Shown: positions 32,546 through 44,065 of the stretch, piece by piece
Layout: every line of letters begins with the position of its first letter
Position numbering within the stretch: position 1 is the stretch's first letter
NCBI RefSeq assembly: GCF_027887165.1
Contig: NC_077232.1
Location: 9,914,559 to 9,978,558, forward strand
Source of the DNA: Monodelphis domestica
Lineage: Eukaryota; Chordata; Mammalia; Didelphimorphia; Didelphidae
Direction of reading: 5' to 3'
Length of the DNA stretch: 64,000 nucleotides
The notes under the pieces: generated by a model
What the model saw: only the letters and a program-made list of their open reading frames with translations
The model's database searches: none
What the model was told of the DNA's origin: nothing
Position numbers and translations under genes: made by a program

Positions 32546-33600
32546 GAAAAATATTTTTTATAAAGATATTTTACCAATTACATGGAACAACAATTTTCCA
32601 TATAAGTTTTCTGAAGTTAGATGATCCAAATTGTCTTCCTCCCTCCCTTCCCTGAGCTGGTGAGCAGTTTGATCTGTATTATACATGTTTTATCATGCAA
32701 AACACATTTCCATATTGTTTATTTTTATAAGAGAAAACTCTCGGAAAGCAAAAACCCAAATAAACCAAAGTGAGATATCGCATGCTTCAATCTGCAACTG
32801 ACTCAGTAGTTCTCTCCCTGGAGGAGGACAGCATTCTTTGTCATAAGTCCCTCAGAATTGTCCTGGATCGTTGTATTGCTGAGAGTAGCAAAGTCTATCA
32901 CAAGGGATCATTCCACAATATCGCTGTTACTGTGTATAATGTTTTCCTGGTTCTGCTTATTCCACTCTGCATCAGTTCATGTAGGTCTTCCAAGCTTTCT
33001 CTGAACTCATCCTGTTTACCATTCCTTATAGCACAACAGTATTCCATCTCCATCACATACCACAATTTGTTCAGCCATTCTCTAATTGACAGTCATCTCC
33101 TCAGTTTCCAATTCTTTGCACTACACAAAGGGCGGCTATAAATAGTCTTGTATAAGGAAGTCCTTAACCAACCCCCCCTCCATTTTAAAAATTATTATTT
33201 TATTTTATTTTATTTTTTAGTCAATTTAGAACATCATTCTTTGGTTCCCCCCTCCATTAAAAAAAAGAAACAAAAACCTCTTTGGGATACAGTAGTATTA
33301 CTGTAGTAGTAGTAGTAGTAGTAGTACTGGATCAAGGGGTATACACAGTTTTATAGCCTTTCAAGCCTAGTCCCCAATTGCCCTCCAGAATGGTTGGAGC
33401 AGTTCACAACTCCACCAACAATGCATTCGTGTCCATATTTGCCACATCCCTTCCACATTCATTACTTTCCTTTACTGTCCTAGCATCCAATCTGATAGCT
33501 ATTGGGTGGCACCTCAGAGTTGTTTTAATTTGCATTATGAAAAGTATTGCGTAATTGTGTTCATATAATTTCTGGGTGTTTATCAAACAATGAGGCGGGT
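32546..33600 (-). mobile_element. Second L1 3' fragment
   Basis: The L1 3' end starts with a T-rich section and TTACATGGAACAACAATTTT. It repeats the landmarks CATAAGTCCCTCAG, CACAATTTGTTCAGCCATTC and GTTCACAACTCCACCAACAA. A short AT-rich insert and a (GTA)n of about 25 nt at 33303-33328 interrupt it. Confidence 0.85.
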
Positions 33601-34559
33601 ATGTAGCAACCAGCCCATCTACACCCCATCCTCAAGACATCCACCTTAGCAATGGGTCCTCCACTGACATAGCTGGCTATTAGGCTAAGCCTCTCGACCA
33701 GACACGGGGAGGAAGCGCCAGAGGGTGGAGGGGCTCCTCATACATTGGGGGACTTTGCACTGAAGCTCATGGCACCTGAATGGAGCTCTCTCCCCCTCCC
33801 CCAACTACACTGACATGTTAAACAAAGTTTCACATCGGAGAGAAGATTTTCTTATAGGAAACAGCCCCCTCCACTGTGACATCCTGAATGTAGCTACTTC
33901 TGATTGTTGCCTGTTCCTAAGTAACACATCACTCTCCTTAGGGAATCACACTAAGCTAGATCCTACTCACGAGAAGTAATCACAGGGATAAATGACTGAT
34001 TGCAGATGGGTGGGACTCTACTAACATAGGCAAGGGAGCAGAGAACGTGTGCTTTGAGTGAGGAATCAGAAAAAAGGCCACTCGAGGGCCATTTTCTATT
34101 TGCAGGAATTGGCAGGGCGGGCAAGAGCTGAATCATGTCCCGAAAGAGTAGAAGGTCAAAAATGAACTCTGTGTCCTTCCCAGCTTTGCTTAGGAAGGGC
34201 CAGACCTGACCTTTAGCTTGATTTTCTCATGTTTGTCCCCAAAGGCCTTCTAGGTCTGTGCTGTACTGCCACAGTAGTAGGGGAAGAGTGATGCCCAGCA
34301 TCCTCTCTGTTTGGATCAACGACAAGATCTCCCTCAAAGGAGGGAGAGACACTCTGGATCACAAGGATCTTGCCTCTGCCTGCATGCTGTCAAGTTTGGG
34401 CACATGCCCTGAGAGAAGAATGTGAGGTGACAGATGACAGTTGTCCTAATGTTCAGGTCCAAGGGAACTGCCTGTAACTTGGGAGGTCCTGGCTTGTAGG
34501 CTCCACTATCAGTTTTACTCTCCCCAAGTCCACATGGTTTGATTTAAATTCCAGCTTCA
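33601..34559 (+). other. PLAAT3 intron 1, nothing recognised
   Basis: Non-repetitive intron sequence without a convincing exon. It could hide a short non-coding or two-codon exon that I cannot see. Confidence 0.4.
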
Positions 34560-34818
34560 CTGTTGTTCAGACATTTCAGATGTATCTGACTCTTTATGAT
34601 CTCATTTGGGGTTTTCTGGACAGAGATATTGGAACCATTTGTCCTTTCCTTCTCCAGTTCATTTTACAAATGAGGAAACCAAGGCAAGCAGGTTTAAGTG
34701 ACTTGCCCAGGGTCAAACAGCCAGTAAGTGTCTGAGGCTGGTTTTGAACTTACAAAGATGAGTCTTTCTGACTCTAGGCCTAGTACTCTGTATACGATGG
34801 TGTCACCTAGTTGCCCTC
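34560..34818 (-). mobile_element. RTE-tailed SINE
   Basis: TTGTTCAGACATTTCAGATG, CTGACTCTTTATGATCTCAT and GTCCTTTCCTTCTCCAGTTC form the RTE-like 3' end. GTTTAAGTGACTTGCCCAGG and the tRNA-like head follow. Relatives lie at 37600-37800 and 63205-63415. Confidence 0.75.
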
Positions 34819-35034
34819 TAAAAATCCCAGCCTTCTATAAGTGTCCATGATCACATGGTCTCTGCACTTCTAGAATGATCAGAGACGGTTTTCCTAGAAA
34901 GTTGGGAGTGGTAAGAATAGAGAAATGAGAGTGAGTTGCTGCCCAGTTAACATTCCAAAGTCAATGAGACAGGGAATTTCTGGAAGCCTAGAGCAGCAAT
35001 ATTTTCCAGTTTAACTCACTTTAAGTTATACGTT

Positions 35035-35170
35035 CAAGAAATGCATCACCAACAACCATTTATTAAACACTTACTATGTGCCAGGAAAGAGAAGGCAAAG
35101 AATTAAGAAAGGCAAAACTAGGCAAGGCCCTTGCCTTCAAGGAGCTCCCAGTTAAATGGGGGAGACAACA
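35035..35170 (-). mobile_element. Ancient L2/MIR-like tail
   Basis: ACCATTTATTAAACACTTAC, TATGTGCCAGGAA and TTCAAGGAGCTCCCAGTTAA match a widespread therian repeat tail. Family name uncertain. Confidence 0.55.
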
Positions 35171-35759
35171 TTGTAATGAAGGAGGGAAGGCACTCACTGA
35201 ATTGTTCTGGTTGATTCAGTTTTCTGGATAACGAATTAATTAGTCAGAAACCCTTTCATCATTTCTTAGGTTCATCTCTAATTGTTGCAGAGACAGTGGG
35301 GCTGGGATGGGCCTCTGCTATGTATCAGGCCCATCATTATCCAAATTTGTTCCCTCACCTGGGAGCTGAAGGGCTTGGAAGAACCTGACTCTAAGGCTCC
35401 TTCTAGAAAGTGTCCTACAATCCTGTGATTGGGGCCTCAGCACTGTTTCTCCAGGCAGAGACTGGAGGAGAGAGGGCTGGTCTTTGTGAAGGCTGCACTC
35501 AGGGAGGCACCCTCAAGAGGACGATGATTAATACTGACAAGGAGGCTGACTCACATATATGTAAAGTTTTATGGTTTGCAAAATGGGGTGCTTGTGTTCA
35601 ATTTTGCACCTTGATAAGCCTCTGGAATTGGGTAAGGACAAAGGGTCAAGATATAGGAAATGGCAGGAGGCAGGAGAAAAAACTTGAGAAACAAGCTCAT
35701 TCGGCCTTCAAGAGTTTAAATAGCTGCCAGAGCTGGGAGGGACCTTGAATTGTTTCTTT
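35171..35759 (+). other. PLAAT3 intron 1, nothing recognised
   Basis: The sequence contains a 112-codon open frame (35410-35748) without similarity that I recognise and without flanking splice logic. I treat it as chance. Confidence 0.4.
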
Positions 35760-37320
35760 CTGGCTGTTTGCAATAGCTACTCCTTGACCTAGAAACTTTG
35801 GAATTTGGCTATCACACTCCTAAGAGTTTTCCTTTAAGGATCTCTTTCAGGAGGTAATTGGTAGATCCTTTCACTTTCTATTTTACTCTTTGGATCCAAG
35901 ATATCCAGACAATTTTCCTTTATAATTTCTTGAAATATAATATCTAGACTTTTATTTATTTATTCTTTTTTTGTTTCTGACTTTCAGGTAGTCCAATCAT
36001 TCTTAAATTCTCTCTTCTCAATATATTCTCCAGGTTTGTTGTTTTTTTTCCTATGAGATATTTTACATTTTCTTCTATTATTTCTTGATGTTTCATAGAG
36101 TCATTAGCTTCTACTTGTCCAATTCTAATCTTTAAGAAATTATTTTCTTCATTGAGATTTTGCACCTATTTTTGCATTTGGGTGATTCTGCTTTTTAGAA
36201 AGTTCTTTTCCTCAATGAATTTTTATGCCTCTTTTACCAACAGGCCAATTCTATTTTTTAAGATGTTATTTTCATCAGTATTTTTTGCGTGCCTCTTTTA
36301 CCAAGCTGTTAATTCTCTTTTCATAATTTTCTTGCCTCACTTTCATTTCTTTTCCCAATTTCCCCACAATTTCTCTTTTCTCTTTTAAAAAACTCTTCCA
36401 GGAATTCTTGCTGAACTTGAGTTGAATTAGCATTTTTCTTTGAGGCTTTGGTTGTAAGGCTTTTCACATTGTTGTCTTCTAAATTTTTGTCTTCCTTGCC
36501 TCTGTAGCTTTTTATGGTCAAATTCTCTCTTTGTTGCTAGCTTTTTTTTTCAACTTATTTTTTTCTTTGAATTTTATGTTAAAGTTGCGCTCTGCTCACC
36601 TTAGGGTAGGGAGTCACCATATCCAGTTTCAGACTATTTTGGGGCTGCTGTTTTCAGAGAAAGTTCTGGCGGTCTATACGATTTTGGTCCTTCCAAGATG
36701 ATGTGATCCTGGGAAGGGTGTGATCATTGCTGTCCTGGTCTGTGCTGTGATCTTTATCCAAGAAGGGCCCCTGGTCGCCTGTAATCACAAGCACTAGTGT
36801 TCCTTTTTCTTTGGAACCGTGACCAGGTATCCTGCTCCCTTGTGACCTCCCCCCAGCACTCCTTTCTGCCTTGGAATGTGGTCCAGAACTGCTTATGGAT
36901 GATAGAGTTGCTAATTAATGTCAGCTGTAGCCAGTGCCAGCAAAGGGTTCCAGGTAATCTCTCTGATCACTTGTGTAACCCCCTTACTGTGTCTGGGCTG
37001 AGAGTTCCCAAAGCTCTGGTGCTGGGGCATCTGCCTCCAAGGCCCATGGCTGGGACTCCTATCCCCTCCAGGGCCACAGACCTTCCCTCCTGACCTCTTA
37101 AGTTGTCTTAGGATGAAAAAATGCCTCCCTCTGAGCTTTTGCTGGCTCTGCCACTCCAAAATTTGATGTGAGGTGTCATTTTATTATTATTTTTTGAATT
37201 GAAAAATGTTATTTAATTAATTAATTTAGACTATTTTTCCTTGAGGTGTTATTTTAAACTTGTTTACAGGGAATGTTGGGAGAGTTCAGCTGGGTCCCAG
37301 GCTGTACTCTGCCCTCTTGG
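35760..37320 (-). mobile_element. L1 5' fragment: 5' UTR and ORF1 start
   Basis: Minus-strand frames at 35956-36165 and 36321-36521 are L1 ORF1-like. They include coiled-coil heptads and an ENLRMIGLPES motif, the conserved start of the ORF1 RNA-binding domain. GC-richer 5' UTR-like sequence follows to about 37.3 kb. The fragment ends about 130 nt before PLAAT3 exon 2 and has no intact ORF. Confidence 0.75.
37184..37241 (-). mobile_element. Ultrashort L1 insertion with 15-bp TSD
   Basis: A 58-nt AT-rich segment resembling the terminal L1 3' end sits between direct repeats TGAGGTGTCATTTTA (37169-37183) and TGAGGTGTTATTTTA (37242-37256), which differ at one base. It interrupts the L1 5' UTR. 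Confidence 0.75.
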
Positions 37321-37457
37321 CTCCCAATATGTCTTATCCCTTCTAAGCTTTCCTTCAATGAGTCCTTTCATGGCCTTTCGCATGCTTTTTGGGATAAGCT
37401 CTCTCATCTCTCTTTCCAAATGCAACTTCTAACTTAGCCTTGTTTGTGATTTTGTAG

Positions 37458-37560
37458 CCGGAACCCAAACCTGGCGATCTGATTGAGATTTTCCGAATGT
37501 GCTACAGTCATTGGGCCATTTATGTGGGTGATGGTTATGTTGTCCACCTGGCACCTCCAA
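37458..37560 (+). CDS. PLAAT3: PLAAT3 exon 2: both catalytic histidines
   Basis: The exon has 103 nt. It starts [13 protein letters not shown] after TTTGTAG and ends one base into a serine codon at a gtaaga donor. [17 protein letters not shown] includes the two catalytic histidines. Confidence 0.96.
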
Positions 37561-40021
37561 GTAAGAAACTCTGCTTTGTGAGTTTGTCTGTGTTGGGGAG
37601 GGTCAGGACGGCTCATCTTCCCGAGTTCAAATCTGGCCTCACATGCTTATTGGCTCTATGGTCCTGGGCAAGTCACTCAACCCTGTTTGCCCACTTCCTC
37701 CTCTATAAAACAAGCTGGAGAAGGAAATGGCGAATCCCTCCAAGAAAGCCCCAAATGGATCCACTAAGAGTACATGGCAGCAAAGCAACAGTAAACAGAC
37801 CGGGCAGGGGGCAGACCTTGTGAAGGCTCCCTGGTTAGAGAACGGGTGAGGGGAGTTTCTGTTGATAGATGGCAGATTCATGCTGGGTTGATGAAGCCTC
37901 TTGGGTGGGTCTCAAGTCTGGTTTTGGAGGACAGCTTGACTGTCCCATAACTGGCCCCTCTGTGACACTGTCAGATGGTGCCATTGGGTCTAACTTGGGA
38001 TAGGACTGCTTAGGAGAGACCATCCTGGGGTGCCTTTTTCTTTTCTTTTCTTTTCTTTTCTTTTCTTTTCTTTTCTTTTCTTTTCTTTTCTTTTCTTTTC
38101 TTTTCTTTTCTTTTCTTTTCTTTTCTTTTCTTTTCTTTTCTTTTCTTTTCTTTTCTTTTCTTTTCTTTTTTCTCTCCCCTCCCCTCCCCTCCCCTCCCCT
38201 TCCCTCCTCCCCCCTCCCTCCTCCCCTCCCCTCTCCTCCCCTCCCCCCTCCTCCCCTCCTCTCTCTTCTTCTTTTTTCTCTTCTCTTCTCTTTCTTCTCT
38301 TTTCTCATCTTTCCTTTATTATTATTATTATTATTATTATTATTTTTGTCTAAAAGGTGAATATGCTGGGGCTGGGGCTTCCAGCATCATGTCAGCCCTG
38401 ACGGACAAAGCCAGGGTAAAGAAGGAGCTGCTCCGTTCGGTGGTTGGGAAAGACAAGTATCAGGTGAATAACAAGCATGACAACAAGTACCAACCGCTGC
38501 CGGTCAACAAGATTGTCCAACGGGCTTTGGAGGAGGTGGGGAAGGAGGTACTTTATAAGCTGACCAGCGAGAACTGTGAGCACTTTGTGAATGACCTGAG
38601 ATACGGAATCCATCGCAGTGATCAGGTAGGCCCCCCCCCCCCCAATGGTGGCCCAATGAATGCTGTTAGGCCTGCCGGGAAGGCTCGCTCGGGGGCCATT
38701 TCCATGGGGTTATAACAGGAAGCCCGTGCTGAGCAGGTGAAGTCTTGTCTGCTTCCTCAGCTTCCCCTGGGCCTGGGCTCTTGTTGCTTCAAACTGAGCC
38801 TCCCTATGTGAGGGTATCCTTCTTGCTCCCTCGTGAGGAGAGGCTGGCCTTAAAACTCTGGGAATTTCTCTGTGGGGGAAACTATATATAAATAACTAAA
38901 CTATTCACAGTAGATGAATGGCACTGTGAGTGGGGGCACAGGAGCTGGGGGCCCGGGAAGAGATTCTGGCAGCGGGTGGGCCTGCAGTAATCCGTAGGGT
39001 GAGGTCCCCCATTTCTTTAGGGGAGATGAACCCCCTTTATGCTTCAGGTGAGTGTGTTCAGCATCTGCCCTGGCTTACTGCCATCCTGTCTGTGATTCTT
39101 TGCATACCAGAATTGACACCTAGGCCATGGCCACAGGGTGGCAATGAATGATTTTCCTAAAGGCTGTTCGATTTATGACAATGAGTACAATGCTCCCTTA
39201 TATCCCCCCGTGCTGTAACGGCCCCTGAGACCCCCCAAAGGCCATTGGTTTTCTATAATACTCATTCTGGCATTTAAAAAAAAGCTGCACAAAACAGAAG
39301 TATAATTTTTCCACTTTATTCTTGCTGCTTTTTTTGGTAGCATGGCTAAAACGGAAGGGTTTGCATAATTTCACACGCATAACTGACCCAATGTTGCTGG
39401 TGGAAGGGCTGGGGGAGAATTTAAAAAATAATAAAAATTGTGACAACATTAACTAAAATAGCTGCACAGAACACGTGGGATGTCCTCCGGTTGTATCTGG
39501 ATTGTCCCTAGAAGCCCCTCTCCCCTCCCCTTCTTTTTCCCCTCTCTTTAGAGTCGCCCCTCAGTCTTATATGGCCATTGCCCCTGCTTCTTGTAATTAA
39601 TGGGTCGGTTAGACGTTTGGGACATGGAAGGGATGATGAAGAAAATGGGGGAATTTTAAGTGATATGGTAGCCAAAGGGCTAAAACTGACGTGATTCCTC
39701 CCACCTCCCAGACCTGTTTTGGGTGGTTTATCCTTGGGTTCATCCATTGGACTCCTCCCTCTCTGTATGATTGAGACATGTCCATGCATCCCGCATGGGC
39801 TGTTAGTGCCTTACTTTTTACCAAGGGAGCAGAGAGCCAAATCCAAGCTTGCAAAGTATGGTTGGAAACGGGGGGAGGGGACAGGCTTCCCCATTGACCA
39901 AGGCTTTCTTGTGTGTTTGCAGGTCAGAGATATCTGCATTGGAGCTGGGATAGCTGGCGGTTTGGCTCTTGCTGGCCTCTTTGGTGTGTTGGTTTCAAGA
40001 AACAGACGGCAAAACCAATGA
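37458..40021 (+). CDS. PLAAT3: PLAAT3 phospholipase A/acyltransferase, exons 2-4
   Basis: PLAAT3 is a small thiol hydrolase of the LRAT/NlpC-P60 fold. It shows phospholipase A1/A2 and N-acyltransferase activity, is abundant in adipocytes, and is a host factor for picornavirus entry. The join 37458-37560, 38357-38625, 39923-40021 gives 156 residues and a TGA, in phase and without breaks. Adding Met-Gln would give 158, against 162 in human. With that start the catalytic residues are His20 ([10 protein letters not shown]), His32 (VVHLAPP) and Cys110 (NCEHF), matching human His23, His35 and Cys113. A C-terminal hydrophobic anchor ends in RNRRQNQ. The protein is closer to PLAAT3 than to PLAAT2 or PLAAT4, and synteny after ATL3 supports this. 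Confidence 0.95.
37600..37805 (+). mobile_element. RTE-tailed SINE in PLAAT3 intron 2
   Basis: GTTCAAATCTGGCCTCACAT, GGTCCTGGGCAAGTCACTCA, AAGCTGGAGAAGGAAATGGC and AAGCCCCAAATGGATCCACT give head to RTE tail in forward orientation. It begins 40 nt after the exon 2 donor. Confidence 0.8.
38033..38306. repeat. 274-nt pure pyrimidine tract, (TTTTC)n then C-rich
   Basis: The first 135 nt or so are a near-perfect TTTTC pentamer array; the rest is CCCCT-rich. No purine occurs in 274 nt. A (TTA)n run at 38317-38345 separates it from the exon 3 acceptor at 38355-38356. Confidence 0.97.
38357..38625 (+). CDS. PLAAT3: PLAAT3 exon 3: catalytic cysteine
   Basis: The exon has 269 nt and completes the split serine codon, then reads [18 protein letters not shown]. 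It contains [10 protein letters not shown] and the active-site [10 protein letters not shown]. The acceptor is CTAAAAG and the donor CAG/gtaggc, which runs straight into 13 cytosines (38631-38643). Confidence 0.97.
38626..39922 (+). other. PLAAT3 intron 3
   Basis: The intron starts with the C13 run. The remainder has an AT-rich block at 39270-39460 and no repeat that I can name. Confidence 0.5.
39923..40021 (+). CDS. PLAAT3: PLAAT3 exon 4: membrane anchor
   Basis: The exon encodes 32 residues: a hydrophobic stretch rich in Gly, Ala and Leu, then SRNRRQNQ and TGA at 40019-40021. The C-terminal anchor is needed for organelle membrane targeting in this family. Confidence 0.95.
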   Translation, partial: VRDICIGAGIAGGLALAGLFGVLVSRNRRQNQ

Positions 40022-40101
40022 GATGGCCATCCGAGTTATGGAAGCTTAGCTGCGCCACAGGTTATATTGTGCAACATGGCGTTCAGTGCCTTAATGCTTT
40101 T

Positions 40102-40107
40102 AATAAA
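40102..40107 (+). terminator. PLAAT3: PLAAT3 polyadenylation signal
   Basis: AATAAA lies 81 nt after the stop and is followed by a T/A-rich stretch, giving a 3' UTR of roughly 100 nt. Confidence 0.75.
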
Positions 40108-40294
40108 GTAAGATGGTTTTATTAAAAAAATTCACTGGGAAAGGCCCATGATAAGTCTGCCGCAAGCTCTCCCTCCTGGGTTAGATAGAAAATGGAACTA
40201 ACATAAACCTTTCCTGGTTTAGTGGCAGCCCATTCTCTCCTTTGCCATCCTTGGAGGAAAAGAATCACAGCTGGCCCCAGTCTGCCCCTAGTGC

Positions 40295-40480
40295 GGAGCT
40301 GGAAGGGTCCTTAGTGCGCTATCCTCTAGCCCCAGCCCCTCATTTAAGAGAGGAGGGGACAGAGAAGTTGTGACTCTCCCAAGGTCAAACAGGGGGAAAG
40401 GCGCAGAACTGCAATTCCAATTGGGGTCTTCCGGTACCAAATCCAGCATTCTTTTCCCAATGCTCAATTGCCTCTGTGTG
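40295..40480 (-). mobile_element. MIR/L3-like ancient repeat
   Basis: CCCCTCATTTAAGAGAGGAG, GGGACAGAGAAG and GACTCTCCCAAGGTCAAACA look like a reversed MIR-type core. Strongly diverged. Confidence 0.5.
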
Positions 40481-43400
40481 TGCTAGGAGACAGAACAATG
40501 TTCTGATTCCTTTATTGCCTTGAGGACCAGAATTCCCTGCTTCCCACAGTGATTTCTAAAACAATCGACCCCTAGAAAGAAACACGTCACCTCCAAATAC
40601 GCACTATATAAAAGAATGCATGCAAACTAAAAATAAATGGGAATAAATCTGCCTTTAGAGAATTGACAGGAGGGGCAGGGAGGGAGGGAAGATAAAGCCA
40701 ATATTGTGCTTTTCTTTCCCATTAATGAGAGGATGGGACAATACCCTTGTAGGTGGCAGGGGTCTGGAATTTCTCTCTAGCCACATCCATTGGCCATGGC
40801 CAGGTGAGAACTCCCCATAAGCCTCTATGGCTAGCTACTGAGAATGGACGGAGGGAAAGTGCATCCGGAGGATTTCTGAGGAGAGGCATAGCAGTGTCTC
40901 TCTCTTCCCCGACCAGATTTCCTTTAGCTTTCCCATGGCCTTTGGGCTTGGGTGAAGACAGTAAAGATCCCTTATTTTCATTCCCACATGATTGGAAGAG
41001 TGTCAGGGAAGGGCTCCAGCATAGCTAAAGACCAACCTGGCTGAATGAAATTCACCCTCAGAGGCTGACTGCTTTAGGTTAAAACATACCAGGTTCAGGA
41101 ATTCTCCCCTTTCCTCCCCCCGAAATTGTGAAGCTTTGGGTAATACTTATTTTGTGAACTTGTTCCCATCCTTGTCTAAGATTTGGTCTGGCCAATCTGC
41201 CCTTGCTGATCTGAGGAAATGGAGTACAGTCTAGGAAAGTTTGGGTGGTGCCTAGCAGGCAGGTAAGAAGAGGAGCTCTGAGGCATGGGGTGCTGCTAGG
41301 AAAAGCTGCCTTGGATTCCAGGGGAGTGCAGAAAAATGGGCCTGGGGCAGACAGAGAGAAAAACCAGCCAACTCTCTGATGCTATGTGAAGTGAGAATCC
41401 ATTTGGTTTGAGAGAAGTCACCAATTCCCATCCATAGAACAGTTATTCTATTTGATGGTAGTTTCTGCCTTTCAAAGGGCAGCTATTGGGGTATTTGAAA
41501 ATTGTGGGAGCCAGATCTAGAGTTGGGAGAGTAGGCTTTGTCATGATTATATGGCCTTGGGCAAGTCATTTCCCCTCCTATGTCTCAATTTCCTCCTCTT
41601 TCATTTGAGAATACAAGTGCCTTCTTCCCAGCAATAACTTAAGGCTGATATGAAATGTGTGTGAAGATGCTTTGAAAACTATAAAATGCTCTTAATTTTT
41701 CATAATAAAACTTTATCTTACTTCTCAAAATGTGTTATTCATTTAGGGACATTTGTGGGTGTATTAAAAAAGGCATTTCCTGCCCAGTCACTATTATCTT
41801 GTCTTAAGAACCAGTTAGTGATCTTGGATGTCAGGTACCCAAGGCTGTTGGAAGGAGTGGAGGCGTACAGAGCTTGAGAAAGGTTGAAACTTGGGCTTTT
41901 GTGCAAAAGCTTGAGTTTTGGCCAAGAGTTTTCAGCTGCTCTGACTTTAATTAGTGGATGGGTTGGGGTATTTGGGAGGCTGAATATAGTTGAATATGGG
42001 AGCTAGGGATTGGACCTGGGAAGGACAGAGGGAACTTGTGGGAAGGGTTGGGAGTTAGGGCCACGCTTGAGGATAGGTGTCCAGAAGAACCTTGTTAGTT
42101 TTGTGGAAAGGAAAACTGAAGCAAGTTTTGGACTTTCTGCCACTCAGGTGGAACAAACAGCAGTTGGAATATTAGAGAGAAGATATTGACAAGAATGACA
42201 GTTGGTGGGGGACGGGGCAACTGGGAGTGGGAGTTGGTCTCTCTTGGCTAACTCTCTTGCTTCCTGGCCCTCTGAATGGAAACTGGAAGGAGCCTCTCTA
42301 CCTGTCTCTGTATAGCAGTACCTCTATTCCTGATTTTCCCAACTGTGTGTTCTACTGGGATTCCTGTGATCATGTCATCAGACAAAAGGATTTAAGGGGA
42401 GCAGTTTGAGCTGTAAGGTGTGTAAGGCCCAACTAGCTCTGAAGGTCAGAACCTTTTCTTCCTTTTGCTGTCTATTGCTAAGACTTTGAACTTAAGAAAA
42501 CTAGCACAGATTAGCATAGACAGGAATAAAAGAAACCCTTCACCAGCCTGCGAGGCCTGGCCTCAGCTCAAAAGCTGAGAGAGACTCAAACCCAATCTAG
42601 GGAAATCCTGATTCCCTCTTCCCTGATACCTCCCCAATCCAAACGTGTTATTAAAATTCATCTTATTTAAATCACCACAGTCAGATAAGAGGACTATCAT
42701 TTCAAGGGGACATAGAGGGAGCTGAACTTCAGGACTGCCATTCAACCATAGATGGTCCTTATTGGACCCTTGCTGGGCGACCTTGGTCTGGGGAAGCCTT
42801 GTCCTCAGGAGGGTCTGTGCTTACATGCTCTGGGTATCTTTCACATCAATCAATAGAGAAGACATCCTGTGAGACTTAGTTGGCCTGTTTCTTGGGAACC
42901 CCATTTTTCAAAGAAAGGCTCTCAGCAGGGGGCATCTTCTTCCTTTTATCTCACTGGCAGCCCTCTCTCCCTTCAACTCCTCCATTCCCTGTTACAAAAC
43001 CTTATCCCCTGTACCTTTTCAAATCAAAACAATCCCTTTAAATATTAGTTTCCAATGCTATCATTTAGAAATGAAAAGCTTCAGTGGCTTTTCTAAGCAT
43101 TTCTCCTCTGAGGAAATTGTAGAGAGACCAAATGGAAGGGATTAGAGTAATATAAGTGATTCCCTTGGGGCAGAAGGCACCAGAATGCTACTGGAATCTT
43201 CAACTGGCAGACACTCAGGTCAGTATAACTTGAGAAGAACTGAAGCCCCTAATACACAAGGACAGGGAGCATATTGTCTAGCTCACAGGAATATGCAGGG
43301 GCATGGGCAGAACGTCATCAATGATGATGATATTTAATAATAGCAAGGGTAAACTCCAGCAGCACCACCTCCCAGATTGCTGGAATACCACTTGGGAAGG

Positions 43401-43854
43401 AGTAAAGGATGACAGACAGAATGTGAGTAGAGGAAGAAAAGAGAACTTGGGCCTGGAAGGCCTGGAGCGAAGCCACTCTCCCCACTGAAGGCTCTCCCCA
43501 CTGGAGAGGAAATTTTTGTATTTTTGTAACATTCAAAGGAAGAAGAGGAGGGGAGGGGTGCTTGGTGTTTTGGTTACTGGGCTGCAATCTGGGACCCTGA
43601 CAGTAACAGAAAAGTTGGCTGTCTTACTGGGCATGTGTCCAGGCTTCTCCTAGGAACACCCAAGCCTTGTCAACCTGGATGACTACCACCCATTGACTGG
43701 TGATTCAGGTGGACATGTGTGACCCCTTCAGAAGGGCTGTGGAAAACATTGTTAAGGATAATGATGCTTGTCTATCATTTGACTAGAAATGGAGCTAGTC
43801 ATGCATTGAGGGCAACAATTACAGCCTGTATGTTCCTTTGGCATCCATGGAATG
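40481..43854 (+). other. Intergenic DNA with one MIR
   Basis: A forward MIR covers about 41500-41690 (ATATGGCCTTGGGCAAGTCA, TCTCAATTTCCTCCTC, then AAAACTATAAAATGCTC). The rest is unique-looking. No open frame here has family features or splice partners. Confidence 0.5.
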
Positions 43855-44065
43855 TCAAAAGTCAACAGGTATTTAATAAGTTCCTACTGTGTGTCATATC
43901 CCATGTGATCCTTACAACACTGCTAACATCCTCATTTTAAGCTTGGGGGAACAGGCAGAGGTTAAGTGATCTGTCCAGGGTCACACAGCTTGTGTTTGGG
44001 GTTGGATTTGAACTCAATTCACCCTGTCTCCAGTCCCAATGCTCTACCCACTTTACTTAAAGTAT
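43855..44065 (-). mobile_element. MIR element
   Basis: AGGTATTTAATAAGTTCCTA, GATCCTTACAACACTG, CCTCATTTTAAGC and CCAGGGTCACACAGCTTGTG give the reversed MIR. Confidence 0.75.

Noticed and set aside
37835-38353. 157-codon Lys/Arg/Glu-rich frame and its Phe/Ser-rich complement
   Set aside because: Translation of the pyrimidine tract upstream of PLAAT3 exon 3.
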